DNA from: an uncultured Litoreibacter sp.
GTDB lineage: Bacteria > Pseudomonadota > Alphaproteobacteria > Rhodobacterales > Rhodobacteraceae
Assembly (NCBI GenBank): GCA_947494435.1
Contig: CANLUY010000001.1
Span: 920,001 to 984,000 of the forward strand
Direction of reading: 5' to 3'
Length of the DNA: 64,000 bases
Shown: piece after piece, positions 9,141-18,892 of the stretch
Numbering within the stretch: position 1 is the stretch's first letter
How the letters are laid out: every line of letters begins with the position of its first letter
Made by a program: the position numbers and the translations under genes
Notes under the pieces: model-generated
The model's input: the letters and a program-made list of their open reading frames with translations, nothing else
What the model was told of the DNA's origin: nothing
The model's database searches: none

Positions 9141-11173
9141 TCGACGAACAATTCCGTTTTGGCAGAGCGTCCTTTCGAGTCCACGACAGTAACGGATAAG
9201 AATCCGCGCCCGTTTGGTGAGATTTGCATCTGGCGGTCCCAGCTTCTTGAAGCAATCGGTGTACCATTGGCGAGCCAGCTGAACGGTGGTGCGCCATTGC
9301 GGATCTGAACGAAAACGCCATCTGACCCGGACGCAATTTTTGCTCCGTCGGGGGGGAAGGCAATCTGCGGACGGTTCTGATCGACCAAAAGATCGCCTGC
9401 CCCTTTGAATTTGCGCAGTGGCTTGGGCAACTCAGACGTTCCGACCATCAGCACATCAGACGGCGCAGGAAGGAGCGGATCAGCAACCGTTTTCAACCGT
9501 TCAAACGCTTGAAAGAGAACAGGCGCAGCGAGGGCGGCACCAAAAGCACCGGGGACTGGTGTACCATCCGGCCGACCCATCCATATCCCAATGACGTGCC
9601 TGCCGTCATATCCAATCGCAAGCGTATCCCTGTGACCGTAGGACGTCCCAGTTTTATAGGCGATATCTCTTGCGCGGGCGCCTGCAGGTGGCGCGATCCC
9701 TTCAAGGATATCTGTGACATACCACGCCGCCTTTGAACTCAAGAGACGGGAGGCCTTTTGAGAGCGGTTAACCGGCATTTCATGCAGCACGACGCTTTGG
9801 CCACCCCGTGCCAGACTCGCATAAACCTGCACGAGGTCATGCAAGCTGATCCCTAAACCGCCCAAACCGATTGCAAGACCTGCACGACCGCCCGGTATTT
9901 CGGCCTGAACACCTGCGCGTCGCAGTGTTCCCGTCAGATTTGCAGGGCCTATTTTGTCGAGCAAGCTGACAACTGGTAGGTTCAGCGAGGCTTGCAGTGC
10001 TTCGCGCACGCGCAGTTCGCCGCGAAACTGCCCGTCGAAGTTAACCGGTGCATACGTTCCAAAACTACGGGGACGATCCTCGATCAATGTTTCGGGATGA
10101 ATTAGGCCGCGATCAAATCCGAGACCATAAACGAACGGTTTCAAAGTCGATCCGGGAGAGCGCAAAGCACGGGTCATGTCCACAAAGCCTTCGCGCGCAT
10201 CATCGGCAAAATCGGGCGACCCAACGGAGGCAAGGATTTCCCCTGTTTGATGATCCGCCACCACCATTGCGATAGAAAGCCGCGGATCCTGCTGACGCAT
10301 GGATTGCCGTGCAAGTGTTTCCAGTGCTCGTTGTAACGGGCCATCAAGAGTTGTCTCAAACCGGTCGCTCAGCGACGTGGCGATCAGGCGATCCGACAGA
10401 TGGGCCGCGCGCAAGGGAAAGGGTCGCCTCTTATTTGAAGGTGGTTCGGTCAGTGCAGTTTCGGCAGTTTCAACACTGATGATACCAGCACCTAACATAC
10501 GCCGCAAAACCCGGTCGCGAGCCTTATGTGCAGCTTGCGGGTTGCGGTCTGGACGGCGCGCCTCGGGTGACTGAGGCAAAGCCACCAAAAGAGCGGATTG
10601 TGCGGGCGTCAAACGACGCGGCTCTTTCCCAAAGTACGCAAGCGATGCCGCGCGTACTCCTTCCAGATTACCGCCAAATGGCGCGCGTTGAAGGTAAAGG
10701 TTTAGAATATCCGACTTGCTCAACCGCCGTTCCAACGCCAATGCCAGACGGGCTTGCCGCAATTTGCCTTTCCATTGCCCGGTCCCACTGCCCTCCAGCA
10801 GGCGCGCAGTCTGCATCGTTAGGGTCGATGCGCCGGACACCATCCGCTGATATCGAAGCGCCTGCCAAGCTGCACGGGAAAGGGCGACTAAATCGAGGCC
10901 GGAATGCGTGTAGAACCGTTTGTCTTCGTAGGCCACGAGCATCCTAACGTAATCAGGATCAACCGTCGTGATATCGGCTGCCAAACGCCAGCGCCCATCA
11001 TCAACTTGATACGCCCTCAGAAGATCGCCTTTCCGGTCAAGGACTTCCTGCCCAACTTCAATGGCCAGCGGCGGAATGAGCGTTGCATCTATCCAATCGT
11101 CAAACTGATCGCGCCCGACCGCAGCCAAGTAAAGGCCAACGGTGACAGTCAATATGGCGCGATGCCATTTCAC
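9137..11173 (-). CDS. pbpC: Penicillin-binding protein 1C
   Basis: A bifunctional class A penicillin-binding protein of 678 residues. After an N-terminal membrane segment comes the GT51 glycosyltransferase domain with the catalytic glutamate in AYEDKRFYTHSGLD. The transpeptidase domain has the SxxK motif in RSPGSTLKPFVYG and the KTGT motif in YKTGTSYGHRD. A short C-terminal BiPBP_C-like domain follows. The GTG at 11173 is chosen because it overlaps the preceding stop by 4 bases (GTGA) and starts right before the membrane helix; longer in-frame extensions run into the upstream gene. Pairing with an alpha-2-macroglobulin gene is a known arrangement, and the two are thought to act together in periplasmic defence and wall repair. 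Confidence 0.93.
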   Translation of the reverse strand: MKWHRAILTVTVGLYLAAVGRDQFDDWIDATLIPPLAIEVGQEVLDRKGDLLRAYQVDDGRWRLAADITTVDPDYVRMLVAYEDKRFYTHSGLDLVALSRAAWQALRYQRMVSGASTLTMQTARLLEGSGTGQWKGKLRQARLALALERRLSKSDILNLYLQRAPFGGNLEGVRAASLAYFGKEPRRLTPAQSALLVALPQSPEARRPDRNPQAAHKARDRVLRRMLGAGIISVETAETALTEPPSNKRRPFPLRAAHLSDRLIATSLSDRFETTLDGPLQRALETLARQSMRQQDPRLSIAMVVADHQTGEILASVGSPDFADDAREGFVDMTRALRSPGSTLKPFVYGLGFDRGLIHPETLIEDRPRSFGTYAPVNFDGQFRGELRVREALQASLNLPVVSLLDKIGPANLTGTLRRAGVQAEIPGGRAGLAIGLGGLGISLHDLVQVYASLARGGQSVVLHEMPVNRSQKASRLLSSKAAWYVTDILEGIAPPAGARARDIAYKTGTSYGHRDTLAIGYDGRHVIGIWMGRPDGTPVPGAFGAALAAPVLFQAFERLKTVADPLLPAPSDVLMVGTSELPKPLRKFKGAGDLLVDQNRPQIAFPPDGAKIASGSDGVFVQIRNGAPPFSWLANGTPIASRSWDRQMQISPNGRGFLSVTVVDSKGRSAKTELFVD

Positions 11174-14100
11174 TTCGTGACAACCACGCGCCCTGTTGCT
11201 GTGCGCGCGCGATACTCGGGGCGGTACATATCCTCCACGCTTGCAGCGGGGTGGTGATAGTTGCCCGGCGCGATAGCGCGCACAATATAGGCCAATTGAA
11301 ACGCATCGGTCCCTCCGTGATCGACCGCCGCGAGGAACCGATCCTGACGGAACTCTGTGTTCTGAACACGATTGCTCAGTTTCAGCCAATCAAGCGAGCG
11401 CACGTCACCGCCTTGAACCAGGTTTGGGTTATCAATCTCGAACCCTGCGGGCAGTGGATCATTGACCATCAAACGCCCCTCACCCTTGTTAAACGGTTGC
11501 AACGTCAGCACAGCGACAAGACGCTCACCAGACTGCACTTCAGCAGGGGAGGCTGCGTCACCATCAAGCGTGTAGTATTCGCGATCAATCCGGTAACCAT
11601 TGCCCCCTTGCGGTTCAGGCTGCGCGGCGACACCAAACGTCGTGAGGGTCACAACAGTGTTCGAAGAGCCCGTATTCTGGATCGCAACAGGCGTCACCGC
11701 ATCTTGCTCCAATACCTGCACCAGCGGGCCTTGCACTGGTGTGCCATTGAGGGTCAAAGCGCCCTCTTCACGTCCAAGCAATGCGTTCGCAGCAAGTAAA
11801 GACCACACAGATTCTTGCGTTGAACGACCGCGGACATCACCCAGTGTCGGCGCCACTTGTGCAGAGATGCGCTCCACATTTACGGCGTTTGATCCCGCCT
11901 CAACCGCCAGCGTCAGAACGGCGGCGGCGTCACGCAGATGCGTGCCATAGTCATCGCGCCAGCGCTGCCCCTCGGGTTGAACAGATTGCAGGCGTGCATC
12001 AGCTAACCGGAACAAAGCGTCAGCACGCATTGTGTCCCCATAAGCCGCAAGGGCTGCACCAAGCTGCGCGAGTGCCATAGGGGTCGAGAAGCTATTCGCT
12101 TTGACGTCCGCATAGTACCGCAAATCACCAATCGCAGCGGCCCCTTCTCGTGCCAGAACCAAAAGCGCGTAGGCTAGACCTTCGCCACCGGCCTCGAAAT
12201 CCGGCGCGCCGTTGACTTGGTTACGCAAATTATCAAGCGCTTGGCGCAATGCGAGTTTTGGCACCTCATGTCCCTGCGCAGAGGCCCGTGTGAGGAAGTC
12301 AGTGACATAGGCATCAAGCCACATATCACCGTGCTGCGGACGCCACAGACCAAAAGCACCATTCGACGCTTGGTTGTTCAAAACCCGGTCAACGGCTTGC
12401 GCGATGCGGTCGGCAATATTCTCGCGCGCATCAAGGTTCATGGCCTGCGCAACCTGATCAAGATACAGGAGCGGTAACGCACGAGACGTTGTCTGCTCTG
12501 TACATCCATAGGGATACCGGTCCAAAGCATCGAGCAGACCCGGTGCATCAAACCGCGCCAACGGACCCGCCGCAAGCGTCGCACTGGCTGTACCGGGCAG
12601 GAAGCCATCAAACGCGTTTTGGTCCAGCGTAAATGTTCCACCCGCAGCCAAGTCAAACTGCGAACGACGCTGGATCACTGGATCGTTTCTCTGAATTGGT
12701 ACAACCAGTGATTTCCGAAGAACTTTGTCATCAGGTGTGACCAACGTGACAGACAGCTCCGCTATTCCGGGTGCACCTGCGGTAAGCGGGATAGCAAAGA
12801 CCTGTTTGCCTTGTTCTGGCAACGTCACAGACGTCGGCACAGCCCTCAGGTCAACGCCGTTTGCGGTCACCGTCAACGGCATCTGGCCAGCAGGACCAGT
12901 GGCGTGAACGATCTCCAAAAGCAGCTGGCTCTCGTCCTGCGGTGCCAAGAACCGCGGGAGGGTTGCCGTGACAACAACAGGATCACGCACGAGGACGTCT
13001 TTGGTGGCTTCGCCCACAGCATTGTCTGTCCAGACAATCGCACTGAGCTGCACGGTTCCATTGAACTCAGGCAGATCAAAGGTCGCACGGGCAATGCCGT
13101 CCGGCCCAACATTGACCGGACCAGAGACGTAAGCCACAAGGTCTTCGGTCGGCGGTGGCGCTTGGGCGGACAAACCCGCCTCGGCATCGCCCCCAGACCG
13201 CACCGTGCCCAGCGCGCCAGATTGGCCATCAATCAACCGCCCATAAATGTCGCGTAATCCCATGCCCAATTTACGTTGACCGAAATAGTGATCGGAGGCG
13301 GATGGGGGCTTGAAGCCGGTTAAGTTCAGGATGCCCAAATCAACGGCAGAAATCATTGCATAGGCGGTCTGACCCTCCTTCGCGCCCTTAACCCGCAATG
13401 CGACATTCAATGGGCTACGCGGGGCAGCTTGGTCAGGCATATCGAATTGCGCTGTGAGCTTACTATCAGCCGGGTCAACGGGTGCATATGAGAGACCAAG
13501 TGCACGTGTCGGTGTTTGATCTGCGCTTTGATCCAGCGGACGGACAACTTGAGCAGCAACATAAACGCCTGCGCCCCAATCATCAGTCACAGGTAATTCG
13601 ATCAGGTTTTCGCCCTCCGTCACCCGAACCGTTTTCATATCGACTAAACGGTTCGACATCACCGTAATCAACGCCCTTCCTGCAGCGCGTGGAACGATGC
13701 GAAAAGTTGCAGTGTCCCCGCTGCGGTAGTTGGACTTATCAAGCGAGGCTTCCAAAAGATCCGGCGTCGCACTGGCATCTGCCGCGCCATACCAACCAGC
13801 AGAGAACCCCACCGAACTTGCGACATATGCCCCATCAAGGCGTTCAACTTTCAACTCATATTCACCCCATTCCACGGGCGCAGAGACGGTTGTCAGGTTA
13901 TCCGCTGAAAGGGTGACCTCTCCGGTTGCGATGCGTGTGCGTGTCGTGACCGGATCCCAATACCAACTGCCATAGTTCGAATACCATTGGTACCGCGTGT
14001 TGACCCGATTCATGGTCCAACGCACTTTCATGGGCTGCCGCGTTAGGTCGGGGCCAATTGCGATGAGATCAAATGCGGCTTCGGAATTTTCCGGAATCGC

Positions 14101-16605
14101 ACCATCCGCCTGCGACTTGATCCCGATCAATGGCGTATCAGCAAGCACTTGCTTCGTCAGAACCCGCTCGACCGGCCTGTTCGATCCTTCACGGACCCGT
14201 GCAATAAGACGAGCCTCTATCGGTTGCATAATTTCTTCTAAATTCGGCAAATCCAGAGCGAGGCGCGCTGCACCCGTCGCGTCGGTTTTTATGCCGCCCT
14301 GCAGACCACCACGGCGCGCCTGAAATGGCTGATCGTGACGTCCAAACACAAAACCTGCGTACCCCTCAACAGCACTGGCGGCACGAAGAATGACATCGCC
14401 TTCAATCGCGAGATCCGCGCCCGGCGCGCCAAATAGATAATCTGCCTGAACATCGAGTTGAGGCGTCAAGCCTTTCAAAGCAATCGGTCCCCCAGGCATC
14501 GACAAAGCGACATCAATACGCTCTGGCAGGAAATCCTCGACCAGCACTTTTGTCTCAGCCAACGGCTGTGCATCAACATCGGCGTAGACAGCCACACCCC
14601 ACGTTCCTCGCGGCACGGAAGCTGACAACGGCAGTTCAAACACGCGTCCACCGGCACCTTGGTCGTCTAGCGTAACCCGGCTGTATTCCACGCCGTCAGG
14701 TCGCGTCAGGATTGCTGTCATTGCCAGCCCGTCAATTGCGTCTGCCGACCCGTCGCGTGCCAAGGCCAAGGCGTGGATCGTCTCACCCGCGCGGTAGGCA
14801 CCTCGTTCTGTCGTCATGAACACATCAATGGGCGGCGCAGCTGGTCGGCCTTCAACTCCGCGATCAGACAGATCGAACTCTGGCTCAGTCAGGCTCAGGA
14901 ACGAGAAATCACTGCCGCTCTGTACTGTTAGCAAACCGGGTCGCTGGCCGCCCCGCCCCAAGGTCAGTCCGGGATCAAACCGCGCATAACCGTCTTCATC
15001 CGTTTGGGTCGTGGCCAGCACGGCATTCGAGCGAGACAATAGGCCAACTTTCGTACCCGCTTTTACGCTCGCATCGGACAGACCGCGCACAAACACATGC
15101 AGACCGTCGATCCCGGACATCGTCGTCACGCCAAGATCACTGATGATAAACCACTGCGTCGCCGGCGGTGTGTCGTATTGATCGGCACCCGGCACACTTG
15201 CCTGAAGCGCATAAACCCCCGGTTGAAGGTCGCCTACAATCTCAGTCACGGGGAGGCGTGTTGTGACATCAAGGTTGAAGGCACTTTCAACATCGCCAGT
15301 GCCTTTCCAAACTTCTGTGCCCACCTCGCGTTGAAACTCTGCGCGTTGATACTGGCTGAGGGGTTTACCAAAATACCCGTCCTGCATCGTGCGCAGGATG
15401 TTGCGGTCACTGACGCGGTAAAGGGTCAAGTCTAGCTTGGATGTGTTGATTGCAATTACCGGAAGCGCTGCATTCTCAGTCGCGGGCAAAACATACGCCC
15501 GCCCAGGAAAGCGGACATTTGGTTTGCGGTCACGGACGTATTGCGTGATCTCAACAGATTTCTGAAGCTGCTCGCCGGACGCAGAGGGCAAGCCTTGGCG
15601 GAAAGTGAAACTGTACCGCTCCCCATGAACCACTCCTGCGATACACAGCTGGCGGCCTGATGCTTCGATACTGATGCCTTGCGCGTTGGATTGCACAAAC
15701 TTGGCGTAGTCTACGGTCTTGTCCAAACTCTCAGAAAAGTTCGCGCAAATCCTTGGGGCGAGCGCATCGCTTTCCACCTGCGTCTCTGCAAGGTTGAACC
15801 CAAAGAGGCGAATAACCCGATCCAGGGCCTTTCCGACGTCGTCACGCGGCGAAATAGCTTGCGCCAAACGTAGCGGTTTAATGGCCTCTTTTCCGCGCCC
15901 AAGCGCCTCTAGCCCTCGTGCGATTTGCGTAAGCGCGTTGACTTGTTGCGACGGGCTGGCCGCCCGCAGATAGGCATTGATCGACGCGTTGAGGCCGGTG
16001 AGGTTATATTGACGCTTCCTGCGGTTGTTCTGCTTGGCGAGCGTAAATGCATCGCGTGCAAATTGCTCCCAAAGCCCTGTTTCATCTGACAAGGTAAGAG
16101 CAGCACCAATGAAATTCAGCGCGGCCAGCGGTTTGCCTGCATTCCTGTCACGTATGGCCGTGTCAACATATTGCTGCGCGGAATAGCTACCTGCTGCATA
16201 GGTGTTGGATAAGCCACTGGCCTGTTCAAACGCTGCCCTCAAATCACGTTCGGGCAAAAAGTTGAGGTCTTGCGCTCGTGTTTCTGCTCGTATTTTAACG
16301 TCTTGAGGTGTGTCAAAAACGCGACCAGAGATGGCTCCCTCATAGGGTTCAGATTTCTCGACATTCGACTTCGGGAAACAGGCATTGGACCGTTCGTTAA
16401 AGGTGAAGGCCTGACAATTTCGATCGGCAAGGCATGCCCGTTCGCAAGCTTGGCGTGTTGTGTCGAAAATATTCGTTAAGTCACCACCGTAGAAATCCAC
16501 ATTGCGAGTAATCGCGAGCCGTCTGTCCGGGATAAAGCTATCGGCAATTGCTGCCTGCCCAAACATGAGGGACAAAAACAGGACGGCTCCAAAGCGGTAT
16601 ATCAT
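11170..16605 (-). CDS. Bacterial alpha-2-macroglobulin with N-terminal PAN/Apple domain
   Basis: An 1811-residue exported protease-trapping protein. A signal peptide (about 1-21, ending AIA) is followed by a cysteine-rich PAN/Apple-like module at about 28-95 (Cys in ACERACLADRNCQAF and SNACFPKS). Next come the repeated beta-sandwich macroglobulin domains. The thioester motif is intact: YPYGCTEQTTSR, with Cys1368 and Gln1371, followed by the alpha/alpha-toroid domain. Known members bait attacking proteases and trap them covalently. There is no lipobox, so it is probably soluble periplasmic rather than inner-membrane anchored like the E. coli YfhM type. Its start codon has AAGGACC upstream, and it overlaps pbpC by 4 bases. 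Confidence 0.92.
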   Translation of the reverse strand: MIYRFGAVLFLSLMFGQAAIADSFIPDRRLAITRNVDFYGGDLTNIFDTTRQACERACLADRNCQAFTFNERSNACFPKSNVEKSEPYEGAISGRVFDTPQDVKIRAETRAQDLNFLPERDLRAAFEQASGLSNTYAAGSYSAQQYVDTAIRDRNAGKPLAALNFIGAALTLSDETGLWEQFARDAFTLAKQNNRRKRQYNLTGLNASINAYLRAASPSQQVNALTQIARGLEALGRGKEAIKPLRLAQAISPRDDVGKALDRVIRLFGFNLAETQVESDALAPRICANFSESLDKTVDYAKFVQSNAQGISIEASGRQLCIAGVVHGERYSFTFRQGLPSASGEQLQKSVEITQYVRDRKPNVRFPGRAYVLPATENAALPVIAINTSKLDLTLYRVSDRNILRTMQDGYFGKPLSQYQRAEFQREVGTEVWKGTGDVESAFNLDVTTRLPVTEIVGDLQPGVYALQASVPGADQYDTPPATQWFIISDLGVTTMSGIDGLHVFVRGLSDASVKAGTKVGLLSRSNAVLATTQTDEDGYARFDPGLTLGRGGQRPGLLTVQSGSDFSFLSLTEPEFDLSDRGVEGRPAAPPIDVFMTTERGAYRAGETIHALALARDGSADAIDGLAMTAILTRPDGVEYSRVTLDDQGAGGRVFELPLSASVPRGTWGVAVYADVDAQPLAETKVLVEDFLPERIDVALSMPGGPIALKGLTPQLDVQADYLFGAPGADLAIEGDVILRAASAVEGYAGFVFGRHDQPFQARRGGLQGGIKTDATGAARLALDLPNLEEIMQPIEARLIARVREGSNRPVERVLTKQVLADTPLIGIKSQADGAIPENSEAAFDLIAIGPDLTRQPMKVRWTMNRVNTRYQWYSNYGSWYWDPVTTRTRIATGEVTLSADNLTTVSAPVEWGEYELKVERLDGAYVASSVGFSAGWYGAADASATPDLLEASLDKSNYRSGDTATFRIVPRAAGRALITVMSNRLVDMKTVRVTEGENLIELPVTDDWGAGVYVAAQVVRPLDQSADQTPTRALGLSYAPVDPADSKLTAQFDMPDQAAPRSPLNVALRVKGAKEGQTAYAMISAVDLGILNLTGFKPPSASDHYFGQRKLGMGLRDIYGRLIDGQSGALGTVRSGGDAEAGLSAQAPPPTEDLVAYVSGPVNVGPDGIARATFDLPEFNGTVQLSAIVWTDNAVGEATKDVLVRDPVVVTATLPRFLAPQDESQLLLEIVHATGPAGQMPLTVTANGVDLRAVPTSVTLPEQGKQVFAIPLTAGAPGIAELSVTLVTPDDKVLRKSLVVPIQRNDPVIQRRSQFDLAAGGTFTLDQNAFDGFLPGTASATLAAGPLARFDAPGLLDALDRYPYGCTEQTTSRALPLLYLDQVAQAMNLDARENIADRIAQAVDRVLNNQASNGAFGLWRPQHGDMWLDAYVTDFLTRASAQGHEVPKLALRQALDNLRNQVNGAPDFEAGGEGLAYALLVLAREGAAAIGDLRYYADVKANSFSTPMALAQLGAALAAYGDTMRADALFRLADARLQSVQPEGQRWRDDYGTHLRDAAAVLTLAVEAGSNAVNVERISAQVAPTLGDVRGRSTQESVWSLLAANALLGREEGALTLNGTPVQGPLVQVLEQDAVTPVAIQNTGSSNTVVTLTTFGVAAQPEPQGGNGYRIDREYYTLDGDAASPAEVQSGERLVAVLTLQPFNKGEGRLMVNDPLPAGFEIDNPNLVQGGDVRSLDWLKLSNRVQNTEFRQDRFLAAVDHGGTDAFQLAYIVRAIAPGNYHHPAASVEDMYRPEYRARTATGRVVVTK

Positions 16606-16738
16606 ACGACAGGTCCTTTTTCAGCTTTGCCCAAGCGTGACATAGCCATTCGAGTCGAACAACCGTGCAGTCATTAACGGCACTTTCATTTTATTGCCCC
16701 ATGGTCCGCCAAGTTGAGTGATGTGACATTCGGGCGCC

Positions 16739-18892
16739 ATGGACAGCAGTGAGTTTGAAGAGGAACTGGCGCGGGAGCGTCGTGGCAGACTTGCCGCGGA
16801 GCGGATGCTTGAGCAAAAGCAAAAAGAGCTGCGCGAAGCCAACAAAAATCTTTCTGATCATGCGCTTAGCCTATCAGACAAGATCATCAATCAGCGCGAG
16901 GTGGTGACGACGTTGCAAGGCGAAAACAGCCGCGTGACCGAAGACCTCCAAAAGGCCAACACACGTATCCAAGAGACGGAGCGTATCCTTTGGGCCGCGC
17001 TCGAGAACATCCCAGACGGCTTCGCGCTCTTCAGTCCGGATTTTCGTCTTATCACTGCCAACCGCCCCTACCTGACCGTTTTCGATGACACGGCAGGTGT
17101 GTCCATCGGGGACAGCTATCAATCCATCTTGGATGTCTGCCTTGATGACGGCTTGATCGATCTTCAGGGGCAGGACGAAGATGAATGGTATGACACAATG
17201 CTTGACCGTTGGGTGGGGCCTATGATCGCGCCAATCACAATCCGCTTCTGGAATGGCATGTATATCAAAATGATTGATCGCAAAACAGCCGATGGCGGGA
17301 TCGTATCGTTGGCTCATAACATCACAGATACCATTCTGCATGAAGATGAACTGCGGCTCGCGCGTGATAAAGCGCAAGCGGCGGATCGTGCAAAGTCAGC
17401 CTTCCTTGCCAAGATGAGTCACGAATTGCGCACGCCGATGAACGGTGTCGTTGGAATGGCTGATCTGTTGCTTGAAAATGCTCAGGATGAGGAATCGAAA
17501 CTCTACACCGAAACGATCCGGAACTCAGGCACAGCCCTTCTGGAAATCATCAACAATATTTTGGACTTCTCCAAGATTGAGGCAGAGAAACTGGAGCTTC
17601 GCCTCGCCCCATTTGATCTCGAACAATTGGTCCAAGAAGTCTCAATCATGGTTGGGCCGTCAATTCGCGACAAACCGATCACCCTCCAAGTGGATTACGA
17701 CCAATTCCTACCAACGGAATTCCACGGCGATGCAGGTAGGTTGCGTCAGATTCTCGTCAACCTGGTCGGCAACGCTGTCAAGTTCACTGACGAGGGCAGT
17801 ATCCTAATCCGCATTGTCGGCATAAGTGACGAGGCAAGCCCCAATTGCGAATTACACATCACCGTCGAAGATAGCGGGATCGGTATTCCGGAAGAGATGG
17901 TCGATCATGTTTTCGGCGAATTCAATCAGATCGAAGATGAGGCTAATCGCAAATATGAGGGCACTGGGCTTGGGCTCGCAATTACCCGCAAGCTCGTTGA
18001 AGTCATGGGTGGCGAGATTTGGGTGGATAGTGTTCCGGAACATGGATCGTGTTTTGGCTTTAAGCTCAGCCTGCGCCGTACATCCTCCGGCCAGCTACAG
18101 AAAGCCGCTTTGCCAGATGGCATATCACAGGCTTTGATTTGGCTCGACAACAGTTTGGACAAAAGTGTGATGGAACGACAGATGGCACTGCTTGGCATTG
18201 AAGCAACATTTGTCATGTCTGCCGCCGAATTTGGCCTCACACTTGAACGGGATCCACCAAGCGTTGTGATCACTTCGCAAAGAAGAAAGGACACGGTGGA
18301 AGGGCTACTATCAAACGCCACGCATCAAACGCCACTTCTGACCTTCGCGGATTCGCCCGGTCAGATTTCAGATATCAGCCGACCCTTTACCCGCGCAGGG
18401 CTTTTGGACGCGCTCATTGCGTCCACCGAAAATACGGAGGCCAATCCACCGGTGCGCCCCGTTCAAGTGCTGGCGGCCGAAGACAACAAGACCAATCAAC
18501 TTGTCCTGACAAAGATGCTTGTTGGTGCCAACATTGATCTACACCTCGTAGGGGACGGCGTCGAAGCCATTGAGAAGTTCAAAGAACTTAAACCTGATCT
18601 GGTTTTCCTGGATATATCCATGCCAAGAATGGATGGAATGGAAGCGGCGCAAACCATTCGCAAGCTCGAAGCAGATGGGGAACATGTGCCGATCGTCGCG
18701 ATGACCGCCCACGCTATGGCAGGTGACGAAGAGCGTATTTTGAGCAGCGGTATCGACCATTATTTGACGAAACCGTTGAAAAAGCCGGATCTCCACCGGC
18801 ATGTTGAGAATGTGGCCTATGCGATATCAGCGGCGGAACGCCCGTCCGCTAAGCCGCAAGAAACGACGCGGCAGGACGCCGTTCCCCTGTGA
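16739..18892 (+). CDS. Cytoplasmic hybrid sensor histidine kinase
   Basis: A 717-residue hybrid kinase without membrane segments. The N-terminus (about 1-85) is a heptad-like coiled coil rich in Glu, Arg and Lys. A PAS-like domain follows (about 90-200, including LENIPDGFALFSPDF). The HisKA box is MSHELRTPMNGVVGMADLL with phospho-acceptor His228. The HATPase domain shows DSGIGIP and GTGLGLAI. After a degenerate segment with no clear receiver motif, a C-terminal receiver domain carries AAEDNKTNQLV and the phospho-acceptor Asp625 in VFLDISMPRMDG. No HPt domain or partner regulator is adjacent, so the output protein is unknown. Its 3' end overlaps the convergent asparaginase gene by 44 bases. 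Confidence 0.9.
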   Translation: MDSSEFEEELARERRGRLAAERMLEQKQKELREANKNLSDHALSLSDKIINQREVVTTLQGENSRVTEDLQKANTRIQETERILWAALENIPDGFALFSPDFRLITANRPYLTVFDDTAGVSIGDSYQSILDVCLDDGLIDLQGQDEDEWYDTMLDRWVGPMIAPITIRFWNGMYIKMIDRKTADGGIVSLAHNITDTILHEDELRLARDKAQAADRAKSAFLAKMSHELRTPMNGVVGMADLLLENAQDEESKLYTETIRNSGTALLEIINNILDFSKIEAEKLELRLAPFDLEQLVQEVSIMVGPSIRDKPITLQVDYDQFLPTEFHGDAGRLRQILVNLVGNAVKFTDEGSILIRIVGISDEASPNCELHITVEDSGIGIPEEMVDHVFGEFNQIEDEANRKYEGTGLGLAITRKLVEVMGGEIWVDSVPEHGSCFGFKLSLRRTSSGQLQKAALPDGISQALIWLDNSLDKSVMERQMALLGIEATFVMSAAEFGLTLERDPPSVVITSQRRKDTVEGLLSNATHQTPLLTFADSPGQISDISRPFTRAGLLDALIASTENTEANPPVRPVQVLAAEDNKTNQLVLTKMLVGANIDLHLVGDGVEAIEKFKELKPDLVFLDISMPRMDGMEAAQTIRKLEADGEHVPIVAMTAHAMAGDEERILSSGIDHYLTKPLKKPDLHRHVENVAYAISAAERPSAKPQETTRQDAVPL

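Noticed and set aside
9137-11389. Longer pbpC reading frame starting at 11389
   Set aside because: The extra 72 residues are arginine-rich, overlap the macroglobulin coding end and precede the membrane helix; the GTG at 11173 with the 4-base overlap is the better start.
16739-18892. Second receiver domain in the middle of the hybrid kinase (about residues 460-550)
   Set aside because: The spacing fits a receiver, but the phospho-acceptor aspartate and the conserved lysine pattern are not visible; only the C-terminal receiver is supported.
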